Assembly (NCBI GenBank): GCA_947564495.1
Contig: CANOCD010000026.1
Location: 1 to 10,231, forward strand
Direction: 5' to 3'
DNA from: an uncultured Angelakisella sp.
GTDB taxonomy: Bacteria; Bacillota; Clostridia; Oscillospirales; Ruminococcaceae
DNA length: 10,231 bases
Position 1 is the stretch's first letter, and every line of letters starts with the position of its first letter. Under the pieces are notes generated by a model. That model searched no databases. It saw only the letters and a list, made by a program, of their open reading frames with translations, and was not told the DNA's origin. Positions 1-6,901 of this stretch are shown here, piece by piece. A program made the position numbers and the translations under genes.

Positions 1-65
1 TTTGTGCTCTATTATATATACCACATTTGTAGCCTTGTGACGACACTATCTAGGAGGTCAGCAAA

Positions 66-719
66 ATGAGAACACAGGCCGAGATCCTGGCGGACGGGCG
101 GCTCCTCTTTGACTTTCTCTCCCAGGCGGAGGCGGGCCCGGACCGGGCCGACTTCGTCCTGGCCATGGGGGGCAGCGACCTACGGGTGGCCGACACGGCG
201 GCCCGGGCCTTCTTCCAAAGCCAGGCGGACTGGCTGGTCTGCACCGGCGGCCTGGGGAAGGACACGGCGGGGGTGCTGCCCCAGGCGGAAAGCGTCCTCT
301 ACGCCAACCGCTGTCTGGAGCTTGGGGTCCCCCGGGACCGTGTCCTCATCGAGGACCGCTCCACCAACTCGGGGGAGAACTTCCGCTTTGCCCGGGGGCT
401 GATGGAAAGCCGGGGCCTCCAGCCCCGGACCGGCATCGTCGCCGCCAAACCCTATATGGCCAAGCGGGCCTGGGCCACCGCCACCTGGCAGTGGCCGGAG
501 GTCCGCTGGGGGGTGGCCTGCCAGCAGGTCTCCTTTTCGGACTACCTGGCGGAACGGGAGGACCCCCGCCTCATCCTGGAGCTGATGACCGGGGACCTCC
601 AGCGCCTGCGGGCCTACGCCGGGACCTTCCAGGCCCCGGTGGAGGTGCCCAACGATCTCTGGGCGGCTTTCCTCCGCCTGGCGGCAGACGGCTACGACCG
701 CTATGTCATCCGGGAGTAG
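66..719 (+). CDS. YdcF/DUF218-family cytosolic protein
   Basis: A 217-residue protein of the DUF218 (YdcF/SanA/ElyC) superfamily. Visible family marks are a first strand ending VLAMGGSDLR (31-40), a second ending LVCTGG (57-62), an acidic residue in a helix near QAES (73-76), the GVPRDRVLIEDRSTNSGEN block (87-105) and a late basic AKPYMAKRA segment (127-135). Members of the family bind nucleotide-like ligands; E. coli YdcF was reported to bind S-adenosylmethionine, but no reaction is established. There is no signal peptide or membrane segment, so it is probably cytosolic, unlike membrane-anchored SanA or ElyC. The start is fixed by AGGAGG at 52-57, eight bases before the ATG. A terminator lies 21 bases after the stop, and upstream sequence is too short to judge a promoter. 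The family assignment is firm; the substrate is unknown. Confidence 0.85.
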   Translation: MRTQAEILADGRLLFDFLSQAEAGPDRADFVLAMGGSDLRVADTAARAFFQSQADWLVCTGGLGKDTAGVLPQAESVLYANRCLELGVPRDRVLIEDRSTNSGENFRFARGLMESRGLQPRTGIVAAKPYMAKRAWATATWQWPEVRWGVACQQVSFSDYLAEREDPRLILELMTGDLQRLRAYAGTFQAPVEVPNDLWAAFLRLAADGYDRYVIRE

Positions 720-740
720 ATCCCGAAAAGTCCAGCCTTT

Positions 741-767
741 GCCAAGGAGCGTTTCCTTGGCTTTTTT
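741..767 (+). terminator. Rho-independent terminator after the YdcF-like gene
   Basis: A perfect 8-bp stem, GCCAAGGA (741-748) with TCCTTGGC (754-761), encloses a 5-base loop and is followed directly by TTTTTT (762-767). It starts 21 bases after the stop codon of the preceding gene and separates it from the downstream regulator-pump unit. Confidence 0.9.
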
Positions 768-785
768 GCGCTCCCCCATCAAAAA

Positions 786-828
786 CAGCAAGAATGAGAA
801 AGCCTTCTGCTGCCGCCTTTGGTAGAAT
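786..828 (+). promoter_or_regulatory. Candidate promoter/operator region of the AraC-GNAT/MATE unit
   Basis: The gap between the terminator and the AraC-GNAT start must hold the promoter of the two-gene unit. A -10-like TAGAAT is seen at 823-828, 26 bases before the ATG, but no good -35 lies at the usual distance. Just upstream is an inverted repeat with one bulged A: CAGCAAGAA (786-794) against TTCTGCTG (805-812). The combination of a weak -35 and a nearby palindrome fits a regulator-dependent promoter, but this is inference. Confidence 0.25.
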
Positions 829-853
829 GGGGAGAGGAAAGGAGGGAGCTCCC

Positions 854-1699
854 ATGGATCAGCGACAGCTCCAACAGATGGCCGCCGCCGTCTCCTACAT
901 CGAGGCCCGCCTGGACCGGGCGCCGGTGTTGGAGGAGGTTGCCCGGGCGGCCCGGTACTCCAAGTACCACCTCCACCGGCTCTTTACCGAGGCCGCCGGG
1001 GTCACCCCCCACGGCTACCTCCGGCGGCGGCAGCTCACCGAGGCGGCCCGGCTGCTGGTCTTTACCCGGACGCCCCTGGCCCAGATCGCCTTGGCCACCG
1101 GCTGGGAGAGCCAGCAGTCCTTCACCACCGCCTTTCGGGCCATGTACAAGCGGACCCCTTTGGCCTATCGGGACCAAGGGGTCTTTTACCCCCTCCAGCT
1201 GGAATGGAAGCCGGACCCGGGCCTCCCGGAGGAACCTCCCCGAGAGGTCTCCCCCGCCGCCCCGGAGGACCTTCCCCGGTGGATGGACTTCACCGGCCTT
1301 GTCATCGGCGGCTTTCCCTGCCTGGACCGGGACGCCCACCGGGAACAGGCAAAAGAGGCCATCGGGACGGGCCAGGCCGTTGTCCTCCGGGCTGGCGGGG
1401 TCCTTGCAGGGGCCGCCGCCTTTTCCCGCCGGGAGGGGACCATCGAGTTCCTGGCGGTCCATCCCCGGTACCGCCGCCGGGGGGTGGAACGGCTCCTCCT
1501 GGATCATCTCCTGGAGGGGCCTCTGGCGGGGCGGCAGGTGAGCATCACCACCTTCCGGGCCGGGGACAAGGCCGACACCGGCCAGCGGGCGGCCTATCAG
1601 GGGCTGGGCTTTCTGGAGGCGGAGCCTCTTGCCCAGTTCGGCTACCCCGCCCAGCGGCTCATCCTGCCCCCGGGAAGGGAGGCGGTCCCTCATGGCTGA
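854..1699 (+). CDS. AraC-type regulator fused to a GNAT acetyltransferase-like domain
   Basis: A 281-residue two-domain protein. Residues about 8-108 form an AraC/XylS DNA-binding domain with two helix-turn-helix units: first LEEVARAARYSKYHLHRLF (26-44), then LAQIALATGWESQQSFTTAF (75-94) and the usual RTPLAYR end. After a Pro-rich linker (about 112-140), residues about 145-273 look like a GNAT fold. The acetyl-CoA strand-helix is IEFLAVHPRYRRRGVERLLL (197-216) and a late AYQGLGF (247-253) is also typical. In the R-x-x-G-x-G/A signature the last small residue is replaced by Glu212, so acetyl-CoA binding may be altered. The ATG at 854 is chosen because GGAGG at 841-845 sits at proper spacing and the AraC domain begins there. 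The gene's end overlaps the MATE pump start by 8 nt, so it probably controls or senses for that pump. Its ligand is unknown. Confidence 0.85.
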   Translation: MDQRQLQQMAAAVSYIEARLDRAPVLEEVARAARYSKYHLHRLFTEAAGVTPHGYLRRRQLTEAARLLVFTRTPLAQIALATGWESQQSFTTAFRAMYKRTPLAYRDQGVFYPLQLEWKPDPGLPEEPPREVSPAAPEDLPRWMDFTGLVIGGFPCLDRDAHREQAKEAIGTGQAVVLRAGGVLAGAAAFSRREGTIEFLAVHPRYRRRGVERLLLDHLLEGPLAGRQVSITTFRAGDKADTGQRAAYQGLGFLEAEPLAQFGYPAQRLILPPGREAVPHG

Positions 1700-3020
1700 T
1701 GACCCCCTGGACCGGGACTGGCGGGCGGGCTCCCTTCTCCGCTTCGCCCTCCCTTCCATGGCCATGATGCTTTTCATGGGGCTCTACACCATGGTGGACA
1801 CCGTCTTTGTGGCCCGGTTCGTGGATACCGACGCCCTTTCGGCCATCAACATCGTCTGCCCGGTGGTCAACGTCACGGTGGGACTGGGGACCATGCTGGC
1901 CACCGGGGGCAACGCCATCGTCTCCCGGAAGCTGGGGGCGGGGGCGGCCCGGGAGGCCCGGCAGGACTTCACCCTGGTGGTCCTCACCGGGGGGATGGCA
2001 GGGCTGATCCTCCTTCTGGGCGGGCTCCTTTGGACCGACGGCATCATCTCCGCCCTGGGGGCCAGCCCCCGGCTTTTCCCCTACTGCAAGGATTACCTGG
2101 GGACCCTGCTCTGTTTTCTCCCGGCCTGCATCCTGCAAACCATGTTCGCCAACCTCTTTGTCACCGCCGGGCGGCCCGGCCTGGGCCTGGGTCTGTCCCT
2201 GGCGGCGGGGGCGGCCAACATCCTGCTGGACTACCTCTTTATCGTCCCCCTGGGGATGGGCATCCGGGGGGCCGCCCTGGGGACCGGCTTCGGGTATCTC
2301 ATCCCCGCCGTGGCTGGGGCGCTCTATTTTTTCCGGGGCCGGGGGACTCTTTTCTTCGCAAGGCCCCGGCGGGACGGGGCCGTGATCCTGGAAAGCTGCT
2401 TCAACGGCTCCTCTGAGATGGCGGGCCAGCTGGCGTCGGCGGTGACCACCTTCCTTTTCAACCGTGCCATGATGGACCTTCTGGGGGAGGACGGGGTGGC
2501 GGCCATCACCATCCTCATCTACGCCCAATTCCTGCTGAACACCCTGTTCCTCGGCTTTTCCATGGGCATCGCCCCCATTGTCGGATTTTGCAGCGGGAGG
2601 GGGGACCATGCCCGGCTCCGGGCCGTCCTCTCCGCCGGCGGGGGGATCATCGCCGGGATGTCGGCGGCGGTGTTCGGCTTCTCCTTCCTGGGCGGCCCCT
2701 GGCTGATCCGGCTTTTTGCGGGGCAGGCCACGGAGGTCTACGCCATCGCCGCCCGGGGGTTCGTCATCTTCTCCTTCAGTTTCCTTTTCTCCGGGGGGAA
2801 CCTCTTTGCCTCCGCCGTCTTTACCGCCCTCTCCAAGGGGAGGCTCTCCGCCGTTCTCTCCTTTCTGCGGACCTTCGGCCTGCTGGCCGGGGGGATCTTG
2901 CTGCTCCCCCGCCTGTGGGGCCTTGCCGGGGTCTGGCTGGCGGCGCCCCTTGCAGAGGGGATCATGGTGCTGGTGTCGGCGGCTTGTCTGGGCCGGTATT
3001 GGAGACAAAACCTGATGTAA
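1692..3020 (+). CDS. MATE-family multidrug/metabolite exporter (MepA-like)
   Basis: A 442-residue integral membrane protein of the MATE family, which exports cationic drugs or metabolites in exchange for Na+ or H+. About twelve hydrophobic segments are visible in two related halves (roughly 13-210 and 230-435). Typical marks in the first half are MVDTVFVARFVDTDALSAIN (34-53) and the GNAIVSRKLGAG stretch (73-84); the second half has YAQFLLNTLFLGFSMGIAPI (277-296). Length matches the family. The ATG at 1692 is preferred over an in-frame upstream start because AAGGGAGG (1675-1682) lies nine bases before it. The start lies inside the end of the AraC-GNAT gene (8-nt overlap), so translation is probably coupled. 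A terminator follows within 5 bases of the stop. MepA-like is from general resemblance; the substrate cannot be read from sequence. Confidence 0.9.
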   Translation: MADDPLDRDWRAGSLLRFALPSMAMMLFMGLYTMVDTVFVARFVDTDALSAINIVCPVVNVTVGLGTMLATGGNAIVSRKLGAGAAREARQDFTLVVLTGGMAGLILLLGGLLWTDGIISALGASPRLFPYCKDYLGTLLCFLPACILQTMFANLFVTAGRPGLGLGLSLAAGAANILLDYLFIVPLGMGIRGAALGTGFGYLIPAVAGALYFFRGRGTLFFARPRRDGAVILESCFNGSSEMAGQLASAVTTFLFNRAMMDLLGEDGVAAITILIYAQFLLNTLFLGFSMGIAPIVGFCSGRGDHARLRAVLSAGGGIIAGMSAAVFGFSFLGGPWLIRLFAGQATEVYAIAARGFVIFSFSFLFSGGNLFASAVFTALSKGRLSAVLSFLRTFGLLAGGILLLPRLWGLAGVWLAAPLAEGIMVLVSAACLGRYWRQNLM

Positions 3021-3024
3021 CAGA

Positions 3025-3063
3025 AGGGTCATCCCCGGCAACAAGGGGGATGGCTCTTTTTTT
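3025..3063 (+). terminator. Rho-independent terminator after the MATE gene
   Basis: AGGGTCATCCCC (3025-3036) pairs with GGGGATGGCTCT (3046-3057) along 12 positions, two of them G-U, around a 9-base loop. A run of T (3057-3063) overlaps the end of the stem. It begins 5 bases after the stop codon. Confidence 0.9.
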
Positions 3064-3086
3064 GTTTTCCCCGTTTGCCACAGGTC

Positions 3087-3185
3087 TCCTTTAAGCGGTT
3101 TCCTCAATAAGGGCGGGCAAGGCGAGACGCAAAAACCGCAAAAAGGAACAGTGACCGTATCGGGAAAAGGGCAAAGACCCGGTAT
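3087..3185. other. Two adjacent hairpins in the gap between the MATE gene and the small gene
   Basis: The first is a long interrupted inverted repeat. TCCTTT (3087-3092), AA and GCGGTTT (3095-3101) match AAACCGC (3133-3139), AA and AAAGGA (3142-3147), giving 7 + 6 bp around a symmetric AA/AA internal loop and a 31-base apical region. Nine bases later GTATCGGG (3157-3164) can pair with CCCGGTAT (3178-3185), with two G-U pairs. A T-rich stretch begins at 3192. No reading frame here has a ribosome binding site. The structure could be a small RNA or a protein-binding site, or have no function. Confidence 0.45.
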
Positions 3186-3251
3186 TGTAGATTTTTCTTC
3201 CAATGAACAGCATAAAACACGAAAATTTTTTTTATTTTCCTGCTCTTTCTA

Positions 3252-3281
3252 CTGGATTTTTTCTTTTCTTCATGTTAAAAT
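3252..3281 (+). promoter_or_regulatory. Probable promoter of the small basic protein gene (extended -10)
   Basis: TGTTAAAAT at 3273-3281 is an extended -10 element (TG, one base, then TAAAAT at 3276-3281). A weak -35, CTGGAT (3252-3257), lies 18 bases upstream, preceded by an A/T-rich stretch (about 3220-3240) that could act as an UP element. The ATG follows 35 bases after the -10. This matches a vegetative sigma factor promoter, though the -35 is poor. Confidence 0.5.
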
Positions 3282-3316
3282 GAAAGCACCAAATATAAAA
3301 ACGGAGGGAAAACACA

Positions 3317-3559
3317 ATGGAAGAAACCAAAAAGCGTGTAAGAAGGTCTGTGGAGGAGCGTGCCGCCGAGCTGGACAAGAAGATCCAGGCGCACAAGGAA
3401 GCCATTAAGATGCTGGAGGAGAAAAAAGCGGAGCTCTTCCGCCCCAAGAAGCGCCGCCGCAGTGACGCCGAGATCGCCAAGGACCTCCTGGCCCGGGCCA
3501 AAAAGGCCGGCATGAGCTCCAAGGACATTGCGGAGAAACTGGGCCTGGAAATGGAATGA
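3317..3559 (+). CDS. Small basic coiled-coil-like protein, function unknown
   Basis: An 80-residue protein rich in Lys, Arg and Glu. Residues about 12-41 (SVEERAAELDKKIQAHKEAI onward) have the heptad-like spacing of a coiled coil. A basic patch PKKRRR (43-48) follows. The end, SDAEIAKDLLARAKKAGMSS (49-68) plus KDIAEKLGLE, reads like a short helix-turn-helix or helical hairpin. There is no signal peptide, membrane segment or cysteine. The layout resembles small coiled-coil proteins of conjugative elements (DUF4315-like) or small nucleoid-binding proteins, but I do not recognise a definite family. GGAGGG at 3303-3308 precedes the ATG by eight bases. With its own promoter and terminator it is a single-gene unit, less GC-rich than its neighbours, inside low-GC surroundings. 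DNA binding is inferred from charge alone. Confidence 0.8.
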   Translation: MEETKKRVRRSVEERAAELDKKIQAHKEAIKMLEEKKAELFRPKKRRRSDAEIAKDLLARAKKAGMSSKDIAEKLGLEME

Positions 3560-3598
3560 TCGGCCCGGCGGTTTTTGCCTTGTTTTTATGATAAAGAG

Positions 3599-3628
3599 AA
3601 AGCGGCATGAGTGATCACGCCGCTTTTT
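3599..3628 (+). terminator. Rho-independent terminator after the small basic protein gene
   Basis: AAAGCGGC (3599-3606) pairs with GCCGCTTT (3619-3626), and after one mismatch TGA (3608-3610) pairs with TCA (3615-3617) around a GTGA loop. A T-run covers 3624-3628. It lies 40 bases after the stop codon. Confidence 0.85.
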
Positions 3629-4086
3629 GTTTTGGGCAAAAGGTTGGCTTTTTGGCTTGTTCCCCGGGTTTTTCGGGGGTCCCGCTCCCTTTGGGCGGGG
3701 GGCCTTGGGGGCGTTGGCTGGCGACTGTAAGCGAAGGTGTTGATTTGTTGGGAAGTTATAATGGGTTTGAGAAAAAGATTAAATTTTTGTTCTTTTTGCT
3801 GCTTTGGTATTTGACACGGGCCGGGTTTTGAGGGCGGGGATTTTATTCCATATCTGGCGTAATAAAATGAGAGGGAAATTTTTCTTGGGGTTTTTGCGGT
3901 TAAAGGGCTGACGGGCTAAAACTCCGCAAGATATTCTGGATCGATACGCAAACAATTTTCCCGAACATTGGCCGTTTGCCTTCCCGGGCCGGCTGTTGTG
4001 AAAGAGATGTGACCTGCCTGGAGGAGGATACCCCACAGGCCCTTGTTTTATCTCATAAACCCCATCGTGCCCACAGGCCCTTTGCC
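3629..4086. other. Non-coding stretch between two converging units, with small repeats
   Basis: About 460 bases without a gene I can support, lower in GC and with many T-runs compared with the surrounding genes. It separates + strand and - strand units that converge here. Visible structure includes GC-rich hairpins CCCCG/CGGGG (3662-3666 with 3674-3678) and CCCGC/GCGGG (3681-3685 with 3695-3699), and an AT-only hairpin ATTTTATT/AATAAAAT (3840-3847 with 3861-3868). There is also a direct repeat of CCCACAGGCCCTT at 4032-4044 and 4070-4082. Short open frames exist on both strands but lack ribosome binding sites. It may be a decayed gene or a dispersed intergenic repeat. Confidence 0.5.
4032..4082. 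repeat. 13-bp direct repeat pair, 38-bp period
   Basis: CCCACAGGCCCTT occurs exactly at 4032-4044 and again at 4070-4082, with 25 unrelated bases between. The second copy ends four bases before the T-tract side of the terminator of the - strand operon. The exact 13-bp match is directly visible; its origin is unknown. Confidence 0.6.
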
Positions 4087-4119
4087 AAAAAAGAAGGACG
4101 AGCTCTGCGCCCGTCCTCC
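4087..4119 (-). terminator. Rho-independent terminator of the five-gene minus-strand operon
   Basis: Read on the - strand, GGAGGACG (4119-4112) pairs with CGTCCTTC (4100-4093) over 8 bp with one G-U pair, around an 11-base loop, followed by TTTTTT (4092-4087). It lies 53 bases beyond the stop codon of the MscS-like gene, and no comparable structure appears between the five upstream genes. Confidence 0.85.
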
Positions 4120-4172
4120 CGTGTAATTCTCTTGAAACGATATGCGAAGCATGGCGATCCTTTCTGTAAAAA

Positions 4173-5279
4173 TCATTCGCCTTTCACCGCGTCACCATCG
4201 CCGTCCCCGCCGTCATCCCCGTCATCGCTGTCGCCGTCATCCAGCAGGGAAGTATCCTCCAAGCTGTCATCCAGCAGGGTCCCCTCCTCGAACTCGGGGG
4301 CGGGGGCGGGCTCCCAGCCGAAAAGGGCGGAGGCGTCCTCCCCCTCCGCCGCCGGGGGCGGGGAGAGATGCTCGGCCCAGGGGACGGTGACCATCCGGGG
4401 ATAGGGGAACTCGATGCCCCGATCGTCGAAGGCCTCCTTGATGGCCAGACGCATCCCACGCTCCACCTCCCACTGCTTCATGGGCTTCACCTTGCAGGCG
4501 ACGCTGATGTCGATGGTGGATTCCCCCAGGGCGTCGATGCCCCGGACCACCGGGGGCTCCTCGATGAGGTCCTGGTGGGCCTCGGCGTAGTCCCGAAGGG
4601 CCTCCTCCATGACGGCCATGACCTCCCGGGTGTTGGATTCGTAGGCGGTGGAGACCACGATGGAGGCGATGTAGCTGCCCCGGGTGTAGTTGATGACCCG
4701 CTGGATGGAGCCGTTGGGGATGATGATCTGGTCTCCCTTGGCGGAGCGCAGGTAGGTGACCCGGACGGCGGTGGCCTCCACGGTGCCCACGGCGTCCTCG
4801 GTCTGGATGTAGTCCCCCACCGAAAACTGGTTCTCGAAGATCATGAACAGCCCGGTGACAACGTCTTTCACCAGGTTCTGGGCCCCGAAGCCGAAGGCGA
4901 TGCTCCCGATGCCCCCCACGGCGATGAGGACGTTCTGCACCATCCCCCCGCCGAACTGGGCCAGGGCCAGGAGAAAGGCCACAAAGTAGACCAGATACCG
5001 GGCGGCGCTGCGGGCAAGGGTCATCAGGGTGTCCACCCGGCGGCTCTGGTCCACCGAGAGGAGGGCCCGGTTCTTCTCCATGGTCCGGGAGGTGAAGCGG
5101 GAGACGCCCTTCATCACCAGGTTGGCGCAGAAGAAGATAAAGGCGATGATGACCAGCCGCCAGAGAAGGTTGCCGAAGTTATCCCGGAGGAACCCCAGCA
5201 TCTCCCAGAGGTTTTCCAGGAACTGTTTGCCGGTGGTGTCCAGAAAGTGCCTCACTTCTCCGCTGAAGGTGGGATTCAT
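4173..5279 (-). CDS. MscS-type small-conductance mechanosensitive channel with acidic tail
   Basis: A 368-residue membrane channel that opens under membrane tension to release solutes in osmotic downshock. Hydrophobic segments lie at about 39-57 and 93-109. The pore helix is VLIAVGGIGSIAFGFGAQNL (117-136) with the Gly/Ala-rich packing typical of MscS, then the cytoplasmic beta domain with SVGDYIQTEDAVGTVE (153-168), VRVTYLRSAKGDQIIIPNG (172-190) and the C-terminal alpha-beta part to PRMVTVPW (294-301). The layout is that of short YkuT-like channels. After residue 301 comes an unusual tail of about 67 residues, rich in Asp, Glu, Pro and Gly. It holds two LLDD-starting decapeptides (335-344, 345-354) and ends in alternating Asp and Gly. 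AAGGAGG lies eight bases before the ATG. It is the last gene of the operon, 3 bases after the amidohydrolase stop. Confidence 0.92.
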   Translation of the reverse strand: MNPTFSGEVRHFLDTTGKQFLENLWEMLGFLRDNFGNLLWRLVIIAFIFFCANLVMKGVSRFTSRTMEKNRALLSVDQSRRVDTLMTLARSAARYLVYFVAFLLALAQFGGGMVQNVLIAVGGIGSIAFGFGAQNLVKDVVTGLFMIFENQFSVGDYIQTEDAVGTVEATAVRVTYLRSAKGDQIIIPNGSIQRVINYTRGSYIASIVVSTAYESNTREVMAVMEEALRDYAEAHQDLIEEPPVVRGIDALGESTIDISVACKVKPMKQWEVERGMRLAIKEAFDDRGIEFPYPRMVTVPWAEHLSPPPAAEGEDASALFGWEPAPAPEFEEGTLLDDSLEDTSLLDDGDSDDGDDGGDGDGDAVKGE

Positions 5280-5282
5280 GGC

Positions 5283-6881
5283 TCACGCCTCCTTCCAAAC
5301 GATCTTCCCGCCCACGATGGTCATGGCCGCCTTGGTCTCCAGCAGGGACTCCGGGGGGAGGGCGAAAAGGTCCCGGCCGGCCACGGTGAGGTCGGCCCAG
5401 TACCCCGGGGCCACCCGGCCGCAGTAATCCTCCAGGCCCCCGGCCCGGGCCCCGCCCAGGGTGGCGGCATCCAGGGCCCGGTCCAGGGAGAGGCATTCCT
5501 CGGGGTGCCAGCCCTTTTCGGGGAATCCGTTGTAGTCCTTCCGGGTCACCCCGCAGTAGAGGTTGCCAAAGGGGTCCATGCTCTCGATGGGGCTGTCCGA
5601 CCCGGCGGAAAAGGCGGTCCCCCGGGAAAGGGTGTTCCAGGCGTAGCAGCTCCGGCCCAGCTCCTCCCCCACCCGCAGGTCGGCCATGTGCAGGTCGTAC
5701 TCCAGAAAGACCGGCTGGGCCAGCACCTGGATCTTCATTTTTTCGATCCGCTCGATCTGGTCCGGGCGGGTGATCTGGCAGTGGACGATGCCGTGGAGGG
5801 GCCGCTCCCGGATGTCCGGATAAGCCTCCCGGGCCTTCTGGATGGCGTCCAGGGCCAGGTCCAGGGCCCCGTCCCCGATGGCGTGGATCACCGCCCCCAT
5901 GCCGTGGCGGTGGGCGGCAAGGACCTGGGCCTCCAGCTCCTCTTGGGAGATGGAGGCCATCCCCGTTCCTGCCGACGGGTCATCCCGGTAGGGCCGGGAG
6001 AGAAGGGCGGTGCGGGCCCCCAGGGAGCCGTCCGAGACGATCTTCACCGGGCCGATGATGAAGTTCCCCTCCCGCCAGCCGGGGTAAAAGCCCATGCGGA
6101 AGAACTCCTCCAGGTCGGCGGCAGTGGGAAAGAGGCACTGTTCCACCACCCGGACAGGCAGGTCGATCTGGAGGTAAGCCTCCAGGACCTCCTTCCAGGA
6201 GAGGCCGGGGATGTTGCAGAGGTCGTCGCTGTGGACCATGGTCAGGCCCAGGGAGGCGGCCTTGTTGGCGGCCTCCAAGATCCACCGCTTGGCGTCCTCC
6301 GCCGTGATGGTCCCCTGGGGGAGGAGGGTGACGGCGTTTTCCAGAAAGATCCCAACGGGTTTTTTCGCTTCGTCCCGGACGATCTCGCCCCCGACAGGAT
6401 CGGGGGTATCCCCGTCGATCCCGCCCAGGGCCATGGCGGCGGAGTTTGCCAGGGCGATGTGCTGGCAGACCCGGGTGAGGACCAGGGGATGGCCCGGGGC
6501 CATGGAATCCAGCTCGGCCAGGGTGGGGAACCGGCGGTCCGAAAAGTGGTCCTGGTTCCAGCCCCAGCCCAGGACCAGCCGCCCCGGGGGGAGCTCCCTC
6601 TCCCGGATGAACTCCCGGAGGATGGTTCCCATCTCCTCGACCGACCGGGCCGGGGAGAGGTCGGCGACCTCCATCTGCCGCCCCGTCTCGGCCAGGTGGA
6701 GGTGGCTGTCGCAGAGCCCGGGGAGGAGGGGCCGCCCCTCCAGGTCCAGGACGGTGGTCCGTTCCCCGGCCAGGGACAAAAGCTCCGGGCCGCCCACCCC
6801 GAGGATGACCCCGTCCTGGATGGCCACGGCGGCGTTTTCCGCCCCGGGGCCCAGCTTGGCGTTGTGAAGGATCAGGTCCAT
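5283..6881 (-). CDS. YtcJ-type metal-dependent amidohydrolase
   Basis: A 532-residue member of the amidohydrolase 3 (YtcJ-like) family: TIM-barrel hydrolases with one or two metals acting on C-N bonds. Metal-site marks in order are DSHLHL (His60, His62), Lys280 in GPVKIVSDGSLGARTALL, His333 in VIHAIGDGA, His367 in VHCQITRPDQIE and Asp429 in SAGSDSPIESMDP. The small beta-sandwich is formed by both ends (MDLILHNAK at the start; VAPGYWADLTVAGRDLF and IVGGKIVW at the end). Length fits the family, and there is no signal peptide, so it is cytosolic. Many members are annotated by guess; known substrates include N-substituted formamides and amino-acid derivatives, and none can be chosen here. GGAG lies about eight bases before the ATG, and the upstream gene ends 20 bases earlier, so it is in the same transcript. 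All expected metal ligands appear present. Confidence 0.9.
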   Translation of the reverse strand: MDLILHNAKLGPGAENAAVAIQDGVILGVGGPELLSLAGERTTVLDLEGRPLLPGLCDSHLHLAETGRQMEVADLSPARSVEEMGTILREFIRERELPPGRLVLGWGWNQDHFSDRRFPTLAELDSMAPGHPLVLTRVCQHIALANSAAMALGGIDGDTPDPVGGEIVRDEAKKPVGIFLENAVTLLPQGTITAEDAKRWILEAANKAASLGLTMVHSDDLCNIPGLSWKEVLEAYLQIDLPVRVVEQCLFPTAADLEEFFRMGFYPGWREGNFIIGPVKIVSDGSLGARTALLSRPYRDDPSAGTGMASISQEELEAQVLAAHRHGMGAVIHAIGDGALDLALDAIQKAREAYPDIRERPLHGIVHCQITRPDQIERIEKMKIQVLAQPVFLEYDLHMADLRVGEELGRSCYAWNTLSRGTAFSAGSDSPIESMDPFGNLYCGVTRKDYNGFPEKGWHPEECLSLDRALDAATLGGARAGGLEDYCGRVAPGYWADLTVAGRDLFALPPESLLETKAAMTIVGGKIVWKEA

Positions 6882-6901
6882 GGCAAATTCTCCTTTCGGG
6901 G

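Noticed and set aside
491..853. Upstream in-frame extension of the AraC-GNAT gene starting at 491
   Set aside because: It would overlap the YdcF-like gene and run through its terminator. The ATG at 854 has a good ribosome binding site and begins the AraC domain.
1659..3203. Long - strand open frame opposite the MATE gene
   Set aside because: It crosses the MATE terminator and its translation is Gly/Pro/Glu/Asp-rich low complexity. The opposite strand encodes a convincing membrane protein.
3607..3831. 74-codon + strand frame after the small gene
   Set aside because: Its ATG sits inside the terminator hairpin with no ribosome binding site, and the translation has no recognisable features.
3811..3846. 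TTGACA at 3811-3816 as a -35 element
   Set aside because: The nearest AT-rich -10-like sequence is about 26 bases away, far outside the usual spacing, and no gene follows.
3779..4036. 85-codon - strand frame in the low-GC gap
   Set aside because: No ribosome binding site, lies beyond the operon terminator, and the translation looks random.
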